64,000 nt of DNA from Paragonimus westermani. Its lineage: Eukaryota > Platyhelminthes > Trematoda > Plagiorchiida > Troglotrematidae. Position 1 is the first letter of the stretch, and the number at the start of each line of letters is the position of its first letter. Under the pieces are notes generated by a model. That model ran no database searches. It was not told the DNA's origin and was given only the letters and a program-made list of their open reading frames with translations. Shown one piece after another: positions 57,201-64,000 of the stretch. The translations under genes and the position numbers were made by a program. The DNA lies in contig QNGE01003590.1 in the NCBI GenBank assembly GCA_008508345.1, positions 1 to 64,000 of the forward strand, given 5' to 3'.

Positions 57201-60200
57201 TAGCCAACCTGTATCCCGGGCTGGTTGCGAAGGTTAAAACACCATATTTCACAACATCCATAGATGCGGCAAACGTTGGTATCCGCCGACAAACAACAGT
57301 TATCTGCTCACAGCTACGGCAAACAGTCGCTATTGTCCAGACCATGAGCGCTTGTAAACTAAACCTATCAAACCGGTTTTATCCATTTTTTTACGAACGG
57401 CTCGCGCAGTATATTTATCAGTAAATAGCATGCTTTATGATAAAAGCGTTTTATTTTCTTGACAAAATTAATCTTCGACTGTATTCTGAATAGAGCTGAT
57501 TAGAGCACAAGTAGAAATGATTAGCAGACAAGATTTGTCTTTTTAATGTTCGTCAACCTAAACAAACATTTTTTCGAATGGCAAAACTTTCGCTGCCGAC
57601 TAAATTCCACCCATGAAACAGTTTTAGCGCTTTCGCCTAAATCAATTCCATCATTGTTCAAGCCATTAGCTAAGGCCACAGGAATACCGGGTAGACGAAC
57701 TGTGAACACTCCTTGTGAGTTGTCAGACTAATAAAAAAAGTTACGTTCTACCGTTTTGATTTTGAGTACGAGCCCCAGATAGATAACGGTTTTCGGTGAA
57801 AATAGACTGCAGTATAAGGGTGGGTATTAACAACTGACCATCGGACGGTAATGTCTAAGCTTGAAAAACCAGTAATTTCAACATGATACGAAGTTTCACC
57901 ACATTGTTGACAGTAATAGAACCCTGGTCTGATTCAAACTGAGCAGCGTTGAAAGACTACGTGAAATTTAACCGAGTTACCATATCGAACATGGAAAATT
58001 GCAGTTTTCTGGTTGAAAGTGGTTGTCGCGGCGATAGCAGCTGAACTGGGAACTTTCAGCTCAGATACATTGGTCTATGAATGACAAATATCCGGATGAG
58101 AAATGTTTGAACCAGAAGTCGCGTTTCTAAGTTATTTGGTTGCTCAATGCTTTTCCGAATTTTACGTTGAGAAAGCTGATGATTACTGGGTCCACATTCG
58201 AGGTAACAGAGCAACGCAAAGGTTAATCACAAACGGTTGAGACTAGAAAGTTTGATACGAAGGTTCGTCCATGTTTGTTGTCCGGTCATCAGAGCACTAG
58301 ATAATGCGCTGGTGTAATGGTCACAAGAACGGCTCTTCAGCTGTCAGTGGTGTTATGGACTACCTCACTAATCGACCCCAAAACCCTTCTAAAGTTCATC
58401 AAGTGCACCCCTGTGAAGTAGCCCAACTGATCTAATTGTGTGAACCCAAACTCTATGCAGATTACCTTGCTACTGTTCAGTAATATCAGCATATATTTAC
58501 TGACCAGTGTCTGAGGAAACTAATGTTTTACTTGAATGGGACTCTCAAAAAAAACACAATTGATTTCAGTAACTAGTTTAGGTGTACCAAGAAGTCTACG
58601 AGCTGTTCGCTGGAAGTAAAATACTTTCAAGTAAACTGACAACAGTGGTCAGGTGTGATGGTCAATCCCTCAAACGGAAGCCCACTGTTAGTTAACCAGT
58701 TATTCATTCATTTTGATCAATTTTCCATGGCTTACAGTCACTGTGTTCACACCAGCTGTGTGAAACGTAGGCAAGCAGGTTTTAAAATGAGAACATTAGT
58801 ATCTGATGTTTTAAAACAAACAAGGAATAAACGGAAAACAATAGATCTAATCAACCTTCAATATGGTGCCTCTCCAGAAAGTAAAACAGCTTATGGTTAA
58901 TCACGTACAGTGCATGTCATGGATCACGATACAACCACACAGTGGCCACACAATGTTTGAGACAGACAAAATATGTCGGGACTGAATTCACGTTGTTGTG
59001 GTTACTTAGTTAGTTCGTGAATTTCAAAATCTTTTACCAAGTTGTGTTGCGTGGAAGCGAACAGCTGTGATGAGAATTTTACGATGTCAAAACTCAATTG
59101 CTCACCTCGAAAGGTGAACACATAATCTACGTATATATCATTGACTTGGTATTACGCTAACACATTTGCTTCCGTTCAGTTCGTTTAAGTGAAAAATGAT
59201 GCGTATTTGTCACCGTCCGTGTATAAAAGCGGAAAGTCAAATGCTACCTTCCAAGATTGAGACTTTTGAAGAGCTCAGCCTGCTTCTTAGTTTTGTCCCC
59301 AGGAAAGAAGATTAACGTGACATTTGAGACCTTAACTCGTTGGCCTGAGACGATGAGTACAAAAAGCATTTCCTTGATATTTGACACATTGTTATGTCCC
59401 CGCCTCGATATGATTTATCAAGCGTATCAGCCACATTCCGTTTAAAAAATCCAGTTGGTAGAAAGGGTACGGTGTGGAGCCACACAACTCGGTTTAACGC
59501 TTCACACAATTTCATTCACCGAATAACTGCCTAAACCCGGTCAAATTGTAGGGTACCGTTAACATTTCAGTGACAGTCTTAGTCTGATCTGTAAAACGTT
59601 GTCAGCAGATGTATCCCCTGAGACACGTTGTTGAGCTTGGTCAGAATCATTATCTCTAAGGTCACCGTGTAGTCACATGGGCTGCTCGAGGTAAGTCCAA
59701 CACTCTTTTGGCTTAAGGGTGTCAAGTTCACAACAACCTGCATGAGCCTACACCGACAACACAGGCAGCAGAAGACTTTAAGCCAATGCCTGCCACACAT
59801 TTATGGTCCTATTCTGTACCTCCAGGTCACGATATGACTGGCTCTAATACGTAAGAACATCTAGTCTAGTGATTCTTCTTGAAAGGAGACCGACTCAAAA
59901 ATTTTCAGGTATATAAGAGATGTGGTCAGTTGTTAGTGATTTACGACTTATATAGACAACAAAACTATCAACGAAAACAGCCAGAAGACAACTGAATCAC
60001 TGAGGAAGAACATAATGGAGAACAAGAGTTCGTTTAGACGTACAGGTGTGTGGAAATTCTCCAAACGTAAAACGAATAGATGGCACCGAACTTTAGAACG
60101 GTGTTCTTTGGTGTAAATGAATTATATAGATGACTGACAGTAAGGCGTTTTATCCTGTAGTGAAGTCGGTGAACAGGCTAAATCACCGCGCACCACAACT

Positions 60201-62990
60201 GTTTCTACCCAAGTCTCCTAATATGCAGTCCACATATTTTTGTTGTACGCAGTCAATAATTCTGTCACGTTTATAAACCAATTAGCAGTTAGCAAGCAAA
60301 CTATCTGCAATAGAACGCACGAAATGTTTGTGCGGTTCAAGAACGGTCAAATACTGACCGAGTGTGCAACAAAAATTCGAGGGACGGTGCCTCAGTGTGG
60401 TTTTACGACAAAATTTGTGATGATTTTTGATAACATTCAGTACAGGTAATCGACGGCAACTGAGTTGTGATTAAGAAATATGGGTTCACTTGTCATATGA
60501 ATACAACCACTTTGTTGCTCACCATGTAAATGTTGTCAGAGTTCAGTTATATCGTCATAAACATGGGAAGCGATACCTTCGCATAAGAACAAAAACGGTA
60601 TGATGCTACCGTCTGAAATCTAGGAGGCACGAACCAGATTAATACTTGGATAAATTATTGTTACTGATTCGGTTCTGTGTGGGTTTCCGACACCGTTTTT
60701 TATGCTGGTCACATGCATGATTTAATCGTCTGTAAATAACACTGCAAGCTGGCATGAAATACTTCACAATATGTATAGTAAATCTCACTAACGAATATCA
60801 ACAATTAGTTAATCAGCTTTATTTTTTACAAACGGATTTTCATGTATAAATCCCACTTGCTAAATCTAATCACATTATTCGACAGTGACACGGATAGTAT
60901 TTTTTATAGAAAAAAACGAATATACAACTCACTTGCTGTTCCACTTTTACGGCACTGACTAAAACTTGCTGTACACGTTTTCATATTCATCAGAATCTAG
61001 GTAGTGAGAAAGTTTAACGTCATTTTACTAGCCAATCTATAACGGGATGTCTACATGATCGATTTCTTATCTGTCAGCCCACGCTCTTCACATGGGACAA
61101 CCAAGTCCCAAACAGCGGTAGGCATGGCGAATCAAATCGCTTACCTCGACAACAGATATTGCCCACTAATATTTCCTACCCTTTCGGCAAGCAAGCGCAC
61201 GCTGTTTTAGACATAAGCGCACGGACGAAAACTACTTCAGAGAGGGAAATACGAAGATTAGCAATCACGTCGTCAAAAGGAGACGTAACGTTTTTAGTAT
61301 TTAAATCCACAGTAGGAGTGTACACAATGCAGATGCAATTCTCCACTGTTGTATACAAATGAGAGACTCCGTTTAACATCCTTCCAAAAATATGAACTTG
61401 AGTAGTATATTATGAAGTTCCGCTAAAACCTACTGGTTGATGTTAGTAGCATAAAGTGGCGTATCTTGTCTGAGAAGGTGCACACCATTAAGTGCACTAT
61501 GGAGTAGGTTGTGACGATTACTCTGTCAGTCCACAGTGGTAAACAAAATGCTAAATAACCAACGAGCTGGACAGAGTTCTACCATGGTCTGTCGAGTGTA
61601 GTGCACCGACGTCAATACACGCTAGTCGAGATAAGATCAGTCAAACTTAAACAATCTTGACTACACTAAGTGAGGGACTAGAATTTTGGAGGAGGATCCT
61701 GTGGATCAGCGTAAAGTATGCCAATATGGTGAGTGAAGTTTGTAACAGTAATGTTCCACGTACTATACTAGTCCGCCCTGTGATCATTAATACGACCAGT
61801 TGTATTTGGCCTGAAAGGACTAACGTGTGGCTTCGTCTTAGAGAACATATCTCTAATTTAATTCCCATGAAACGTTCCTTATATGGTTCCCGAAGGTTTG
61901 TTTCATAGTAGAAGGTAACTGATGACAAAATTTCAGGGTCTACCATAAGTGTATCATATAGGAAGATCTTTCTTCCTGGGTACAAGACTACACATGCTTA
62001 ACTTATGTAACTGACAGGAAGGCTATTTAAATCTCCCTATCGGTCGACTTGTTTATCGACTCAACAACCCATCGTATAGGAACTCGTACTCCCGAGATGA
62101 AAGTCTTCGGTTCGATGCTGCTTCATACTGTTACTACCTGATGTGTTCAGGTAGAGAATCTAAACTTCTTCATGGAAAACCGGAATGCCAGTTAGATTCA
62201 AGAAACCTGCTCAATTGTTGTTTGTTAACTACTGGTTTGAAAAGGGAGCCAGCTGGCTACCTGAAATGGATTGCATCCAAACAGAAGTCGTTCACACACG
62301 TTAGGTTCGAAAAAGTGTTAAAATTCCATAAGATTACATTCACAGGCTGTCTACATTTATAGTTTTCAGACAAAAAAACTTCAATCCACTGGAACTTCAC
62401 ATATTTTGCCCACTTCACGAAAACTATCCTGATCAGGAAGACTTCAAACAAACTCTCTTCAGAAGAAACCAACCGACCCAAGATTTCCTACTCCAATAGC
62501 CCGTGTTAAACGCTTATTCTTGCACTAACTTCAGTTTTCACCACTGTTCATTGGCCTATAGGACTACCGGACTTGCTTATGTTAACACATCTATATGTTT
62601 TGTCATAACAGCCTATAAATAACTTTCACTTTGAAAGAGGTGTGTGAATTCTGACAGTCCTAGGATTTGTGACAGCAGACTTAACGTTCGTAAAGTTGTT
62701 TTGTACCTATTGTGAACATCGAACGATGGCGACCGAACCTTCCAGGGATAATTTGGTCATGTAGGATTAAGAATGTGGTGATCAACACATTAGCTGCAGA
62801 AATAATCTAACCAGAATTATGACAAGGATAACACCCAAAACTACTAATATTCTCCAGAATGAAATCAATCAAAAGACTATTTGATTTTGAAAGTTACACC
62901 CAATATGAGTGACGTCCAGGCATTATCAAAATAATACGTAGTTGGGGTTAAGCTAATCCATATTAAACGACAATTGAAACTGATGGCGGC
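54201..62990. other. Unassigned 5' flank, part 2
   Basis: Almost 9 kb with no recognised gene or repeat protein. The longest frame is 55567-55959 (+, 130 codons), without known motifs. A short AT palindrome (about 56126-56148) is present. It may be intergenic DNA or an intron of a gene whose exons lie outside the window. Confidence 0.4.
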
Positions 62991-63094
62991 TTACCTATCC
63001 ACACCGGTTTTTATACCTGACATTTTCGAAAAACAACAACACAATCTAGCTTCACATCCGTTAGAACTGCCCAGTAGTTCATACCCTTGCAATG

Positions 63095-63165
63095 GGTGGG
63101 ATCTGAACTCCGGCGATTTGCTTGTGAGGCAGCCATGCTGATCTCCGCACCGCAGGCCACACAGT
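63095..63165 (-). mobile_element. tRNA-derived SINE head (candidate)
   Basis: On the minus strand, box A-like TGGCCTGCGG (complement of 63150-63159) is followed about 40 bases later by box B-like AGTTCAGATCC (complement of 63099-63109), one base from GGTTCRANTCC. The flank is GC-richer than its surroundings. No complete cloverleaf is apparent, so a SINE is more likely than a tRNA gene. Confidence 0.4.
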
Positions 63166-63199
63166 AAGTGCAACCAAATTGTCACATTCATAAGCCCAG

Positions 63200-64000
63200 C
63201 CATCGTTACTTGTGGATAATGCCCAAATTACAACATCGCTCCCAAAGACCGCACAGTATGTGCTTTACTAACTCAAATCGATGACTGTGATTAAGACTTC
63301 TGGTAAAGTTAGAGACGCAGAAATTCTTAAATATGCCTAACCGTGTTTCGGTATTTTTATTCACACAAACCCATTTTTAAGATTAGTGATATCAATTATG
63401 AACCAAACTTCATCCTGCTTATGTAAAGACTGCCCACTATATCGACCAGTACGACTATTGTATTTGTGTAATACTGATGAGTAATCCGCATATTTTAATG
63501 TAAACTCATCGATACGAGCCCGGTCGTATGAATAATCGTTTATCGTATGCTTCCGTAAGCAAGCATTTAATTTAAATCTTACTCCTAGCAGGGATTAGCG
63601 GGACAATAACCTAGCTGCCTAGTTTTAAAAAAGGAGAAACGTAAATTGTAGTGAATAGAATTTGTTCCAAATCAGACCATCATTATCAGCTGTCGTGGAA
63701 GTTTGTACTTTCTGTCATTTTTCCAATTCCGTCAATTGAAAAAGTTGAGAAAAACTATCACCATCATATTGCTGTTGTTGTCATTGTTGTTGCTATTTTT
63801 GTTTTTGATGTTCTTGTTGTTGAGGCAGAACGGGATCACTTCTATCAAATTCAGTAGCCTGATCGAAAAAGGCCCTGTTGCTGATAGAACCTCAAAGATT
63901 TTGACGCCAGGTGGCGAACATATTGACAAACAACACACAGAATCACGTGAATTGCCTGAACGGAAGCTTGCAACAAACGATATTCGGACAGTTTTCTAGA
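63200..64000. other. Unassigned window end with a GTT/TTG-rich tract
   Basis: Nothing gene-like is recognised. From about 63768 to 63830 there is a TTG/GTT-rich simple tract that is open in several frames and gives misleading hydrophobic reading frames. Confidence 0.5.

Noticed and set aside
58270..58296. CTGATGA with CGAACC on the minus strand as a hammerhead
   Set aside because: Only two stem pairs, a 15-base loop and a GAAC box.
60978..60992. CTGATGAATATGAAAACG on the minus strand as a hammerhead
   Set aside because: Only four unpaired bases separate the boxes, so no stem II is possible.
1..64000. CRISPR array, bacterial operon or phage content
   Set aside because: No regularly spaced repeats, no ribosome-binding-site and ORF packing; spliced exons and retroelements show a eukaryotic genome.

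Overview
The window looks like genomic DNA of a parasitic flatworm (fluke or tapeworm). It is AT-rich, with short exons separated by introns of roughly 2 to 8 kb and many decayed retroelements: a CR1/Jockey-type LINE, a Ty3/Gypsy element of the K02A2.6-like type, and Penelope-like elements (PLEs) carrying a GIY-YIG endonuclease. There is no bacterial-type gene packing. The species assignment is an inference and could be wrong at the class level.

One host gene can be supported. It lies on the minus strand from about 51.6 kb down to at least 16.7 kb and encodes a six-pass membrane protein of the PAP2 (lipid phosphate phosphatase) superfamily, most like the phospholipid-phosphatase-related (PLPPR/PRG) branch. 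I built eight exons (51620-51049, 46032-45874, 38311-37840, 34707-34644, 31427-31082, 28738-28681, 24374-24192, 16848-16729) whose splice phases all agree. They give 653 codons from the proposed start to the last exon found. Signature motif C1 is intact, but the C2 His is Ala and the C3 His is Asn, so the protein is predicted to be a pseudo-enzyme. The 5' UTR, promoter and true 3' end were not found.

Layout on the + coordinate: 0.7-5.5 kb, decayed LINE on the + strand with two internal insertions; 5.5-16.7 kb, mostly featureless DNA with two tRNA-like SINE candidates and a foldback at 11.24-11.41 kb; 16.7-51.6 kb, the PAP2-family gene. Its introns hold a nearly open Gypsy pol fragment (19.4-21.8 kb), a PLE reverse-transcriptase scrap (31.6-31.8 kb), a LINE scrap (36.1 kb), a near-perfect 80-bp-arm palindrome (39.67-39.84 kb) and a PLE GIY-YIG end (41.1-41.8 kb). 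At 51.84-52.5 kb there is an unidentified protein-like stretch, broken by one frameshift and one stop, that looks like a retrocopy or transposon relic. From 52.5 to 64 kb I see almost nothing except one more tRNA-like SINE candidate.

The most unusual signal is a set of hammerhead-ribozyme-like cores (CTGANGA, then a stem, then GAAA or a near match) at 11.3, 18.9, 39.7 and 41.9 kb. Two lie in the arms of foldbacks and one lies directly downstream of a PLE endonuclease ORF. PLEs are known to carry hammerhead motifs, so this may be a scattered set of PLE-terminal ribozyme relics. The individual matches are imperfect and unproven.
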